Shown here piece after piece: positions 36,974 through 49,510 of a stretch of 64,000 nucleotides of DNA (its first letter is position 1; the number at the start of each line of letters is the position of its first letter). Source of the stretch: Dirofilaria immitis (lineage: Eukaryota > Nematoda > Chromadorea > Rhabditida > Onchocercidae). The notes under the pieces were generated by a model. That model was given only the letters and a program-made list of their open reading frames with translations. It was not told the origin of the DNA and searched no databases. A program made the translations under genes and the position numbers. Where the stretch lies: the NCBI GenBank assembly GCA_024305405.1, contig JAKNDB010000103.1:1984001-2048000 (forward strand), in the 5' to 3' direction.

Positions 36974-38010
36974 ATGAATTTGACGTACGTCATTTTAATT
37001 AGAAGTTTTAGCATGTGTAGATAGATTTGTAAATCCACTATATTCATCTGAAGACAATATTTACAATTATACCTCTGATAACGTGAAATTATATTTTCAT
37101 TTAAAGTTAGCATTTATTGTGATGGGTCATTTCTATCCGCTATCTTCATTTTAAGATCATGCAGGTGATCTCATGATCTTACTGTTATCTCTCTTTAAAC
37201 TTCGCGTAATCACTTCTATTACATATTGAATCAATCTAGTCATGGATTAAATTGGTTTTCTTAAATGGAAATTGCATTAAAATTCGTTGTGTAAAAATAA
37301 GCATAAGTTTAAAATTAGGCCTATGTAAGTGATGGCTATTAGTATCATGTAAATGCTGTATTTTTATTTTATTTATAGATATTATACACATAATTTCTTG
37401 TCACCACTTTTAGCTATACGTTTTCTTGTCACCACTTTTAGCTATACGTTTTCTTGTCACCACTTTTAGCTATACGTTTTTAGATTGATTTTCGTTTTGA
37501 TTTCATTTTTCAGGAATGTTTGGAAGACCTCCATTTTGCGCTACCCATTATGGCGTTTCACTGCATGTTTGATAGCGGTTTCAACTGTTACATCAGGAAT
37601 TATTTTTATGAAGTTACGTCAGCATGAAAATATGCGGCGAAAAAAATGGGAATATTTCTTCAAGTAAAATTTAGTTCGCTTATTTGGTTTTAATTCGTTT
37701 ATGTAGCAAGTTCGTTTTTCCGTAGCATATACGCTTGAAGTCATAAATTTGTGGAATTGTTGTGGAGTAAGGACTACGGAAAATTAATTGTGGCATTTTT
37801 GATTACATTTCTATCGTGTTGTTAGAAATTATTGCACTGATCGCATCCGATTACTTATTTTCTTATCTTAGATTTCAGATTATTTGAGTTTGCAGGAACT
37901 ACGATGCTTATGAGCATGTGAAAGAAATTTGCTCACATTCACCTGGAATAATGCACAGTTGTCCCAAAGATCTTGCTTTGGCCTATGAAAAAGCTGGATT
38001 GAAAGAATGA
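36974..38010 (+). CDS. cox-6C: Cytochrome c oxidase subunit 6C-like protein
   Basis: Small single-pass inner-mitochondrial-membrane subunit of respiratory complex IV. Main exons are 37514-37663 (after TTTTTCAG, ending TTCAA before GTAAAA) and 37896-38010 (after TTTGCAG, ending GLKE-stop). The protein has a hydrophobic segment FTACLIAVSTVTSGIIFMKL followed by MRRKKWEYFFKNYDAYEHVK. This parallels the mammalian COX6C order of a membrane helix, a charged RKK patch and an F-x-NYD motif. The first exon is inferred: the mini-exon ATGAATTTGAC at 36974-36984, with donor GTACGT, gives the required phase 2 and a start of MNLTNVWKTSILRYP. Total about 91 residues, slightly longer than the mammalian protein because of a C-terminal extension (CSHSPGIMHSCPKDLALAYE). 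The family call is good; the first exon is moderately supported. Confidence 0.72.
37397..37480. repeat. 28 bp tandem repeat, three copies
   Basis: Three consecutive, essentially identical copies of a 28 bp unit beginning CTTGTCACCACTTTTAGCTA. It lies in the first intron of the COX6C-like gene, ending about 33 bp before the exon 2 acceptor, so it sits in the branch-point and polypyrimidine region. Confidence 0.95.
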
Positions 38011-38876
38011 ATGAGAAATACATATTAAATCGATTTTTTAGAGGTTGTATTTAATATTACCAGCAGATTTTTCATTTTTATGTTATTTTAGGTCCTTGAA
38101 ACTATTGACTATATTATATCAGTGATTATATTGCTTTACCGTATTAGATGTGAAGTATATATGTGTGTCGTGTGGGATATGATTATTGCATGACAATAGT
38201 TAAAAGTAAGAATAGGAATAACATGTTCCAATTAACTGATTCGTTCACAAATAAAATTCCGAAATTTTGGATTAACTCGAATCTAGCAGATAATGTCATC
38301 GCTTATTATCTCGAAAAGTTATCGAATTTATATGAGTACTGTTGAATAAGATTTTTACGGCATGTGGTAACATCTTACTTCTATTCTCATTAAGATATTT
38401 TTTCATTTGTATATTTTGCAAATATAAATTAGATATCACTTGAAAAGTCTTTAATCCTGTTTACTGTTTTTTCTCTTGGATATTAGATTGAATTTATTCA
38501 TTATCTCGAAAATTATTTTTCGGAATGTACCTTCGAGATTGCATTAATCAGTAATATAGTTATCATGAAGAGCTCGATTATTAAATGTTTATTGCGTCTG
38601 ATTTGAACATTACAATATTTTTCTTGTTTCATTCTCAAGAGAAAAATATTTGGAGGTTTACAAATTTTAAGTTTCAAAATGTGTTGTAGTTGCAGCTTAA
38701 AATAGGATGTTTTATCGATTTGCTAAATGCGGCAAGATGAACTTTTCAATTTTTATTTACAAAAAATGGATATAATAGATATGTGAGGTAACAATTTACA
38801 AATATACAGTAGCATGATGAACAGAATCATACAAATTTAAAAGATTATAATCTGTAAAAATTCTTTCCATTATCAT
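38011..38876. other. Convergent 3' flanks of COX6C and CRAL-TRIO/GOLD genes
   Basis: The two genes end tail to tail, 866 bp apart. No coding exon is recognised between them. The region must contain both 3' UTRs; AATAAA-like signals are present but too frequent in this composition to assign. Confidence 0.6.
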
Positions 38877-41800
38877 TTATAACTGATCAATTTCGATATT
38901 GTAACGTAGTTGCTTAGCTGAGAACCATGAATAATAATTATCAAATTCAATTATGTCTGTAATTGAGAAGATAAATTAATATAAATAAGTATTCATCTTC
39001 CACATTTGTTGGAATTAGAATTGTATTTATTTACAGTGTAAAAAGAGAGTGTTACACTGGATTTTTACAGAATTAAGAATATTTTTATGGCTGTTATTTA
39101 TTTTGGTAATAATAATTTCAATGTATCTAATTGAGATTCACTAATTTAAATCTAATGGGAAAAAGGCTTACATCTTTTGAATCTAATGGGAAAAAGGCTT
39201 ACATCTTCCAGCTTGTTCGCATAGAATGGATCCAGATATAGGCACTTGCGAGCATTCTAACCTAATGTATGGGAAAACAGTTTCCATTTCAATTAAATTA
39301 TTTGCTTTGGATGTCTTATCAAAGTGTATAGCGAAACCGATATCTTCCTCTGACGTCATGTATTGCCAGCTGAAGCATATTTTACATATTTTAATTGTAT
39401 TATTTTGTATCTGAATCTTTTTGATAACTCAGAAATTGACATAGCTGAAGAGAACGGCTCATTTCGTCGGTCCAAATGATTTCGATCATCAGTCATAATA
39501 TGTTTGCGAGCATACCCTAAAATAACAACTTAACATCATGATACTTGATTGATCGATCATTTCGAATTAAAATGCCAAGCGGAATAAGATTACGTGACGG
39601 CAATTTTTGCGCACAGCTCTTCTCAACTCTTCCTCTAATAGACTCTACATCATATTTATACTACTATCATATCTGTACTTTTTATATCCTATGAATATAT
39701 ATACGTAAATAAAGGATAAAGTTTAAAATTAACCTAATTCTTGTATTTGATTCAACCTTAATCTCAATCAGATGTTTTTCACCGGCATAAACGGTTGTAA
39801 GTTGATCATAATCAGCCATTGCGTCATTCGGATCAATGTAACAAGTATCAGGAATTGGTCCAAGACCATAACGTATTTTAGACGGACATTTTGGGTCACC
39901 ATTTTCGCATAATTTACCACCCCAATGTACAGGCCATGAATCCAATTTAACATATTGTTTCAATGCTAATTCCCATTCATCAATTGAAGGCATTTCGATT
40001 AATGCATGGAAAAAACAAAACCATTGAAAAATTAAAATCAATTCAATGATAAGATTTGTTCCATATTTTATCTTGCATTTGTTTATTTAGTATTATTTAA
40101 CATCATCACTGTGATAATTATTAAATGTTTATTTATCATTATTGATAATTTATATGTGTATTTAAATTTAACATATTTAAAGCTTCTTTTTTCATTCTTT
40201 ATTTTTTCAATTATTAATTAATTATATTAAAATTTTACATCCATTAAAGTCTACCTGTAGTTTATCGTTTAAAAATGCGGTCATTGTGTTGAATGCAAGT
40301 CGAGCCATTTCAGGTGCTCGTATGATAAGAATTTTTTAAGTACCAATGGATAATGCTCTTGAAAAAGTGCAATAAGTGTTGTAAAGATGATGCAAATGCT
40401 TTGCATGAATAATGCGCACTACTGATATGATCCAAATCAAAAACAATCATCATTTGTTCAAATGCATGTCCAGTCTGTAAACAAAGAGAATAAAAACGGA
40501 TTAATATTTTCATATTTGGTATGAAGATAAATAAATGCTCATTGTGAGGATTTAGCGCGATAACGCAAATGAACTTGGAAACATCGAGAAAAAACCGAAC
40601 CAGAATTTCATGCTTGATTAAAATGTGGACGTTTTTGATCTTATAATTTTTCAATTACTATAATAATTAGATATTTGAATGAAATAAACTAATTAATAAA
40701 TTATAATTATAAATTCAAATAAATTAAAGCTCGAAATTATCGAAAGTAGTACAGCGTAGATAGCAAATTACATAAATTTAACAAATATTTAATGTTAAAT
40801 GAAAAAGAATTTTGAAAAAGAGAGAGGGAATTTTGATATTTTCAATTATTTATTTCATGATATGAATAAATCTTTTTCGATAAATCTCGATGGACTATTC
40901 AAATATTCAAATGCTTCGTCCATTTGATAAAGTAGAAAGGAAATGAAATTAATGATATATAATTGGATATAATGAAAAAATTAATGATATTTAATTAGGT
41001 GAAATGAAATTAATGATATTTTAATTTTAAATTTGTAAATCATAGAAGTTGACCTCTTTGGATTTATCACTGCATAGTCGTATACCCTGTTCAATTGCAG
41101 CGAGAGAATATTTGATATAATCACTGGACTGCACTGATTTCAGCATTCCTATTAAAAAAAAAAAAATGGGGAAAGATTTTTAATAAGTTCAGTATTTATA
41201 AGAGATAGTTATTGATAACAGATTTTTATCATTTATCATGAATTCCCAAAATATACAAAATTTTGCCGTTTGTTGGAACAGAGATAATAAATGCAAAGGT
41301 CATATATTATACGAATTTAGAATTAAATTTTTGAAAATAACAATTTAGATTAATTTTAAATTTCTAGGAAGAAAATATATACACTTACCTTCAACATCCA
41401 TGTTACCCAACAATGACATAAGTATGGGGAAACCATCTTTATCTGGCAAAAATCCGTAACCGCAATATTTCTCTAGAATCTGAAAAAAAGAAATAAATTG
41501 AAATGAAATTTTATCAATGATAATTGAGAAGTGAGTTATATGAAATAAATACTCAGTATTGCTATTCGTTATAATTACAATTTTTTCTATCAATAATTGT
41601 TATTACAATTAGATATAATTGAACTTCTCTTACTTATCTTCACTTCTCTTATCAATTCGACGATTGAATAATAAAATCATTTAAAATCTTACAATCGACT
41701 ATCGAAGATTAGTTCAGATTTCGACTTTTCAAAAATAAATTTAAAATAATAATATTGGAATTACAGACCTATTATATGCTTTGCAACTTTATTACCCTTA

Positions 41801-44800
41801 TTTTTTGAAAAAATAAAAGTAAGAAAATAAAATGGGAATACTTCGGGTGCTTTCCAATTAGATAAATTATCAAGATCCCATGCTTTTCGAAATATCATAT
41901 GTTTCTTCAACGCATCAGCCGTTTCATCGAAGCGTCCGTCACGTGATCGTAACCACCTTGAAAAACATAATAGTTTATTTGTATTTTTATATCCCAAAAA
42001 AAAGATGAAAAAGTTTGACAATTATTTTTCATATTTCAAATGAAAATAGGAATTGATATAAAGCTTAGGAAAATTATAAATTGAGAAAGCATATTGCTAT
42101 AGATATTTTCATTTTTCGAAAGAAGCATTAATGGATAATAATTGTTAATTTAAAATATTTAAAAGAAATTAAATTTAAAAATTTTCAATTCATCAGTTTT
42201 ATTTTTAGGACAAGTCAGTGAATAGGAAAAGAGATGACGAAAATAATATGATAATATTATTAGCAATTAGATAATTCAATTTATTATTAGATAGAAAATT
42301 GAGTAATTAAATGAATCAGAAGGGAAAGTATTAAATTCTTTAAATTCTAATACATCATGCACTTTCATGTACGATTTTAATTAACAAAACGAAGAAAAGG
42401 AATTATTTCTAATTAATTATCTGAAAATTTTCTTTTTCCATTTGAAGAAAGTTTCAGAATGAATGATTATCTTTTATCTAATTAAAAAGAAAAAAACGAA
42501 GATTTTCTTCTAATAAAACAATAATCATCATTCTTTTTTTTTTTATCAATCAAAAATTCATTCAAATTAATAGAACTAATAGGGTGCAAAAAGTTATGTA
42601 AATTTTTCGGAAATTTATTGAAATAGATCCATCCATTATGAAAGCTTTCAACTTTGTAATTTTTTAAAATATCCTTTCAAATTTTTAAACGATTTAATTA
42701 GTTGTATTAATTACAGCCATAAATAATAAATTCAATTTATTCATTGATATCTTAAAATCTCTATTAATTACTGGATAATAGAGATAACGAATCAATTGAT
42801 TATTCGTCTGTTTAATCTTATTTATTTTTGTTTACAAAATCATGTCATGAGCAATATTTATTGATGATATGATTTTGTAACAGAATTATTCAAAATCATA
42901 TTCGAGATTCTTGAAAAGTTTATTCACTCTTTTCTTCATATTCGAGATTCTTGAAAAGTTTATTCACGGTTTATTCACTTTTCTTAAATCCATTCACCTA
43001 ATTTTTTTTATTTAATGAAAAAATTAAAAAATTTTGGAGAAATTCTATTTATTTCAAATTAATTCATTGATATTCAAATGAAAATACCGTAGGGAATAAA
43101 ATAGAAAGGAAAGAAATTTAATTCGTCGATTTTTCAACATAATTTTAATATCCTTAAAATTAATTAGAATAGAGAAAAGACATTAGTCAAATTTAAAATT
43201 TAAAATTTGTTTTTCTCATTATCAGTTAATTTTCCTTTCTGTTTATTATATATTAAAAAAACTAGTTTAGTAATTCTCATTGTTAGAAGAACAAAATTCA
43301 CTTTTTCAGTAATTTCATTATTTACGATTATTTTAAAATATGTAAAAATTTAAAGATTAATTAATAAATATTTCATTAAAAACACTTTTCATGTAAGCAT
43401 GAGATACTTTTCCTTTCTTTTTTTTTTTGCATCTCTTATCAATTATCATAAATTAATTGATTATTAATTATTTGTAATTCTCAAGTTATGAAATTTCTTT
43501 TATACTTATTTACTGCAGCAAAAGAAATTATTATAATTTATTAATATATTTTTATTGTAAGTGATAATTTTTATGTATTCTTTATTATCATATTTTCATC
43601 GTATTTTATCATATGAATTCATTAAGTAACCATTAATTATTCAAATTTCGTATTGCTTTTTCGATAAATTAATAAGTGAAAAATTAAGAAATTTAATGCC
43701 AACTTTAGATTTTATAAATTTTATTTTTATTTATTTTTTTGCAAATGATAATTATTGATAGGATAATATTTGTGCTTGGAAATGTGATTTTCTTCGCTAT
43801 CTTTTTATGTAAAATAAATGATTGGTTTACGCATTTATCTTATCTGCACTCCTTCTCTTTTCCAGTTCTCGAAGATGATAATAAGAGTTTTTTTTCCAAT
43901 CCCGAAATAAGAAAAAGAAAAGAAATAGAAGAAACGAAAAAAAAGAATTTCAATAAAATATATAATAAAAAGAAAAATCCTATAATACGATATATTCCGT
44001 GAAATAATTTATTAGAGTGGTTAGAATGAAAATTTAATATAATTCAATTAGATTTTTTATATGTAAAAAGAAAAAAAACTATGTCAAATTTTTTTTTTAA
44101 AAACAATTTACGATAAAATTTAGAAAAAAATTATTGAGAATGAATTTTTCGAAGAGAATCAAAATGAATTTTTGTTTTTTATAGGTCATAAAAGTTTATT
44201 GAAAAGGCTAAATAAATATTTTCCGATGAAAGAGAAAGAATTTTGTGAAAATTTTTTTAAAAATTTATCTTAAAAGAGAATAAAAATCTTCAACTTATTC
44301 TCTGAGCTTATTTTTTATTAATTTATTAAAGGTATTATTATACGTTTTGAAATTTCAATATCATTAAAATTTTCCAAATTTTTAATTAAAATTTGATTTG
44401 CTTAAAAAATAGCAAGGAGATATGGGATCCAGTTAAGTTTATGTTTAAATTGATTATTTTAAGAAATTTAATAGAAAAAAATTGTATGAAATTTGAATTA
44501 AACAATAATCATTATTTCATGCATTAATTTCATATATTCAAAATTTTTTAAAAAAATAAAGCATAAATTTATCATTAGTTTGTCAATCATTTATCACTTT
44601 CCTACTATTCTTAATTGATCATTACACAGACAGATAGATAGATAATCTGCGATATATAAAATTGATTAATGATGCAAAAATAAATAAACAAATTAATTAA
44701 TCATTAGAAAATATCACATATCCAATATATATCATTAGTATATTATTCTATAAAATGGTTAAATTTCTTGAACTATTATCTGCTTACTTTTTTAAATGTG

Positions 44801-46523
44801 CAAAAATTTTTGATCGACGAGAAAAGTTCATTTTTAGTAGGCAAAAAATTTAAAAACTGAAATTTTTAAAAAAAAGTACGATAAAATACCCTTTCGATCA
44901 TTTGATTATATTATAATTTCTTAAATGATAGATAGTATTGAAATCAAAAAGCTAAACATAATCTTTCATAATTTTTTTTTATTTTCTCTTATCTTATTAG
45001 TTAATTAATTAAATGAGAAGAAAAATAGCAATTATTATTGAATTCCAGTTTGGTTACAAAGATGAAATAGGAAATTCGTTAAATACCTTTTCTGCCTTCC
45101 TCAGAAACAAAAAAGTTTTTTTATTTTTTTCGAGATATTTCTTTAAAAAAATTTCTCATTTCATTCACATTTTCCGTCTATTGATATTATTTTAAGAAAA
45201 TAATATCTCATTATTTTTCTGATAAAATTCCATTCCATGTATATTTCAATGATATTATTAAGAATACCTAGGGAAGAAAAAATTATATTTGTTTCAAAAC
45301 ATATCAATATTCGTTTAAAATTATCATTAAACCAATCATTGGACCAATCACTCACATGAATTCTTCGATGAAGAAGAAAAACTATATGTCGAAAAGAATT
45401 AAATAAATGTTATTATTAAAATCAATATTAAGTAATCAAAAATAACAATAAATCATTCTGAAGGAAAGTTGTTAAATAAATTTAAATATGATATGATAAA
45501 TGATAGACTGATAATACTTATTAAAAAGAAATTATTTTTACATTTTTATTTTATTTTCTTATGTCTCGTTTTCTTCTTTTTCCTTCTGTAATATTTATTT
45601 TAATGCCTATGGAATTATATCTCTGATCATTTTTATTATTCGTAAAATATTATTAAATATGTTAAATAGATAGTATTAATAATATGTTTTAATTAAATAT
45701 GAATTTAATTAATAACAAATAATTGATTGAAATTTAAATAATAAAACAATTCATGATTAAATTAGATTAAAAATGAAAAAAATGAAAGTTATAATTAAAT
45801 ATAGAAGTATTTCGATTCTCGAATCATTCTCATACTGCATAATTTTCATTTTTTTTTCAACATATTGTATAATATACAAAATATAATCAAAATAATTGAA
45901 ATAATAAATATGCATTGAAAAATCAATAAATGCATGCTGCATGAACATTTTGCAAAATGTAGTGCATATAAATTGGCAAAATGTGCATGTCAGTGTTTCA
46001 TATATTCGCAAAAGATATTCGAAATAATCGTAGTTCAATCATCGAGAAACCAACCGGTTCTGATAAAGCAAAAGAAAAAGAAAAAGAAAAATTCCTTGAC
46101 GGAAATATTATAGAAAATATTGAAATTTGAAAAATTGTTAATGCACGCACATATTTGACAATAATTAATTACAGTAGGAAAAAAATGAATCCAACAGTAA
46201 TTAATTACAGTAAGAAAAAAAATGAATCCAACAGTAATTAATTGCAGTAAGAAAAAGAATGAACTTTATTTATTTATTTTTTTTTCTTATTTCAGTTAAA
46301 ATTATTCAAAAAAAAGCGAAAGAAAGAAAGAAGGGACAGAAGCAAAACTCAACGACCTTTTCAAGAGAAATTTCAAAAAAAAAAAATTAATATAATTTCA
46401 CCTGGCAATATAGCCACTATCAGTTGTTTCCAATGTTGGTATAACTGTTCGCAAATCATTAATCATTCGTAATTCTTCATTCGTAAGCTCGTGTAATATG
46501 TTGTTATTCGATGAATGATGCAT
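38877..46523 (-). CDS. CRAL-TRIO and GOLD domain lipid-binding protein (SEC14L / CTG-1 type)
   Basis: Probable lipid-transfer or lipid-sensing protein of the SEC14-like family, related by domain order to nematode CTG-1/CTG-2 and vertebrate SEC14L2. Exons, right to left: 46402-46523 (MHHSSNNNILHELTNEELRM), 41842-41956, 41389-41479, 41054-41148, 40255-40474, 39734-about 40071, 39203-39369, 38877-38956. The CRAL-TRIO N-lobe reads RWLRSRDGRFDETADALKKH; the lipid-binding part has YCGYGFLPDKDGFPI and MMIVFDLDHISSAH; then WPVHWGGKLCENGDPKCPSK. The GOLD domain has SWQYMTSEEDIGFAIHFDK and ends YIIEFDNYYSWFSAKQLR. Length is about 409 residues. Exon 5 is 220 bp but needs 222: single bases are missing near 40383-40385 and 40332-40337, and the second shift restores IIRAPEMARLAFNTM. 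The start of exon 6 is uncertain. TTTTTAG lies 12 bases before the ATG and may be a trans-splice acceptor. The first intron is 4.4 kb. Confidence 0.9.
39149..39208. repeat. 31 bp tandem duplication including a splice donor
   Basis: Two copies of a unit containing TCTAATGGGAAAAAGGCTTA lie 31 bp apart. The right-hand copy contains the minus-strand donor (GTAAGCC) at the end of the GOLD exon 39203-39369; the left-hand copy repeats the same donor inside the following intron. Confidence 0.9.
42897..42967. repeat. 40 bp tandem duplication in the first intron of the CRAL-TRIO/GOLD gene
   Basis: The block ATATTCGAGATTCTTGAAAA plus following AGTTTATTCAC occurs twice, 40 bp apart. No coding potential is apparent. 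Confidence 0.85.
46162..46264. repeat. About 37 bp tandem repeat, three copies
   Basis: Three copies of a unit containing AATTAATTACAGTAAGAAAA and ATGAATCCAACAG, with small changes in A-run length (including one TTGCAG variant). It lies in the first intron of the CRAL-TRIO/GOLD gene, about 140 bp downstream of its first exon. Confidence 0.85.
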
Positions 46524-49510
46524 TTTAGCAGGTTTCTAAAAATACTTTTTATTCTCCTAGTACATGAGATGGAAAAAGAGAAGAAAAAGTTATTCAATTT
46601 TGAAAAATGCAACGGAAGAAATTGAAATTTATTTCAATTTCTTTTTTCTTAAAATCGTTTTGAAAAAATGCAAGCAAACTTTTCATTTTTTTCTTTTTAA
46701 AAATAGTTTGCAATAACTTTTGAAATGATAAAAAAACTTTTTTTCTATTCAAATAAAATAAACGCAAAAGATATTTAACAAAAATTTTGAGACTTCAAAA
46801 CAATTCATTTTTTTAGTAAACAATGAATATAATTACCGGCAAATGAGTTAATTATAGTAATCAATAGATCATCTTAATGATTAAAAATAAAACAAAAAAA
46901 AGGAAGAAATTAAGCAAAATTTTTCTTTTCTTGAATTGCTTACTTATAACAAATGAAAATAATCATTATTCTTATCATAATATATTCAAATTTTTTCATT
47001 TAATAATCAATCTGATAAATAATAATATTTAATAATGCTATTCGTATTTGATAATTGAACTAATAAATAATAAACATTCAATAATAATTGCTCCTTTAAT
47101 CAATCTATTTCAAATTTGATAATAATATAATATCATATTTAATAATCAATTAAGGCATTATTAAGAATTTTGAAAGAAAATCAAATTTTAAAAACGAAAA
47201 AGAATTATTTAAAAACTTATTATTATTATTTAAAAATAGGTTGAAAAATATTAAAATAATTTAAATAAAGAGAGAGAAGAAATCAAAAAAATCATAGTAA
47301 TTCTATCATAGTCAATCATTGTCTATTTCTGATTATCATTTGATAACAAAGGAAGAAAGGAAAAAAGATATTGTCCGAAATTTTATAAAAACGGGAAAGT
47401 GGAGACAAAGAGGGAAGAGAGAGAGAGAAAGAGAAAGAAAAGAGAAAGAGGGAGAGAGAAAAAAGAAAACCAAGGCAAATTGTTAAATTTCTATTCACTT
47501 CAAATCAATCCATCCGATATATTCAAGTAAAATAACTCTCAATTAAATCTTCCACATTTCCCTCATTCGTCATTTCTGTCATTTATCAAAAACTAAAATC
47601 CAATTTCTAACCTACTGTATTATCAATAAAAATGAAATTCAATCTGACAATTAACTTTTCCATCTTAGTAAATATTAAAACGAATTATTATATCATAATT
47701 GATATCCAACCTTTAATCTAGCCAATATTTGTTATTATCAAAACTGTTATCCAATCTTCAATTATGTATATTATCAATAACAATGAATTCAACATGATAA
47801 CTGACTTTATTCTTTTAGTATATATCAAAAAAAACATTATATCAAAAATTCGTATCTAACCTTCAATTGATTTGAATTATCAACGAAAGTGAATTCAACC
47901 TGATAAGTAACTTTATCCTCGCAATAAATATCAAAATAAATCATCTTTATTTACATCAACCTATCGTTTTACCTTTCTTCTATCATATTCTCTCTCTCCT
48001 TCCTCTCTCTCTCTCTCTCTCTCTCTCCCTCTCCCTCTCTTTCCATTTTCTACGAATTGTGATGAATGGAAAAGTGACGATGGCAACAACATCACCAACA
48101 CCGGTCGCCATGAAATTGCAACGTAACGCGAATGCATGCGTACTGATGATTTCTTGCAGCTCTTACTGCTCCGCCTTCAATCAAGCAACCTGTCCCTTCG
48201 TTTTCAAACATTTTGTAAATTTCATATTTATCCATTCTATTCTATTCTATCTATCTATGTATTTCTATACATACATCGATCTATATCTCCAAGATATTTA
48301 TTAAAATATTGATAGGCACTCGTTATTCATTATCACATCAATCATCTTTCTCCCTAATCATTATTTATTATTTTATCAATTTGAAATTATTCTTATATCA
48401 TTTCTTAATAATAATAATATTCATAACTATTGTAATTTATTTATATCTATATCTATATAGATCATAAACATATTATTATATACGATGATTAATTTAATCC
48501 AATTGGATTAAATGGGATTAAAGATAATAATAATAATGATAAGAAATGAGTTAATCAAAATGATTTGATATCTTATATGTTTATATATACATATATTATT
48601 TACCATTATTTAACACTACTAACTCTATCATTATCAGAATACGTCTTTAAAAAATTAAAAATTCAGTAAAAAAAAATGAAGAAATGAGAACATCTCATAT
48701 ATCTGTTGCATATTAAATTACAAAATAATAATGTGAATATTAATTAATATAAATATTACAATCATCCTCTATACAGAAAAAAAATAGATGTAAATTTTTT
48801 CCGATAAAATAAACATCATTCCCCGGAAGTAAATTTTAATATATTTTTAGAGTAGAAATTTATGAAGACTCATAATTAATTAATTGGTGATATAAATTGT
48901 ATTAATTATAACTAGTATGGAATGATTCGTGTTGAATTTTTTCTATTTCTAAAATAAAAATATTTTTATTGATTCTTATGTACTTTATAAGTCTTCTTTT
49001 CCTTTGCTTCTTCGAAAAACTAAATTCTATTGAATTTAACCGCTCAAAACAATCAATATTTGCAAAATGTGCGCTCATAAAAACCTTGCCCCAAATTCGA
49101 TGAACATCAGATTAAAAATGATGTCAACATTTGCACAATGAACGACGACGAATGAGCTAATTTTAAAATTCCATAAAATAGGTGAACTGTGCTGTAGTTC
49201 TTGCTGAATTCATCGAAAAACGAAAATACAATCTTAGAAGAATCAAATTTTTGTCAACGAATCAGCAATTTGTGCATCGCTTAACAACTAGTCATTTTGT
49301 ACACTGTGTACTTTATACCCACCTTCACCAAGTACAAGATTTTATCCTTCCCAGTTACCTATACTCGATAAATTACAACATTGATAAATCATCGAAAAAA
49401 AAACTTTATTCCTTGGACCTTCAATCATTTCGTCTGCACAGTAGAATCTTCACTAATTTAATCATACATTTATCAACAAAACATAACAAAAATCAATCAA
49501 AAATGATTAT
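46524..49510. other. Intergenic region upstream of CRAL-TRIO/GOLD gene, downstream of RPS7
   Basis: No recognised coding exon. It contains a GA-rich purine tract (47401-47465), a degenerate tandem repeat (about 47618-47945), a CT dinucleotide tract (about 48005-48040) and a GC/CpG-richer island at 48060-48215. In the island, reading frames are open on both strands, and a minus-strand donor (GTAAGA, just left of 48177) and a plus-strand acceptor (TTTCTTGCAG, ending 48160) overlap. The island could be a 5' non-coding exon or promoter of the CRAL-TRIO/GOLD gene, transcribed leftward. The 128-codon plus-strand frame at 49182-49568 runs antisense to the RPS7 end and is probably not a gene. Confidence 0.5.
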
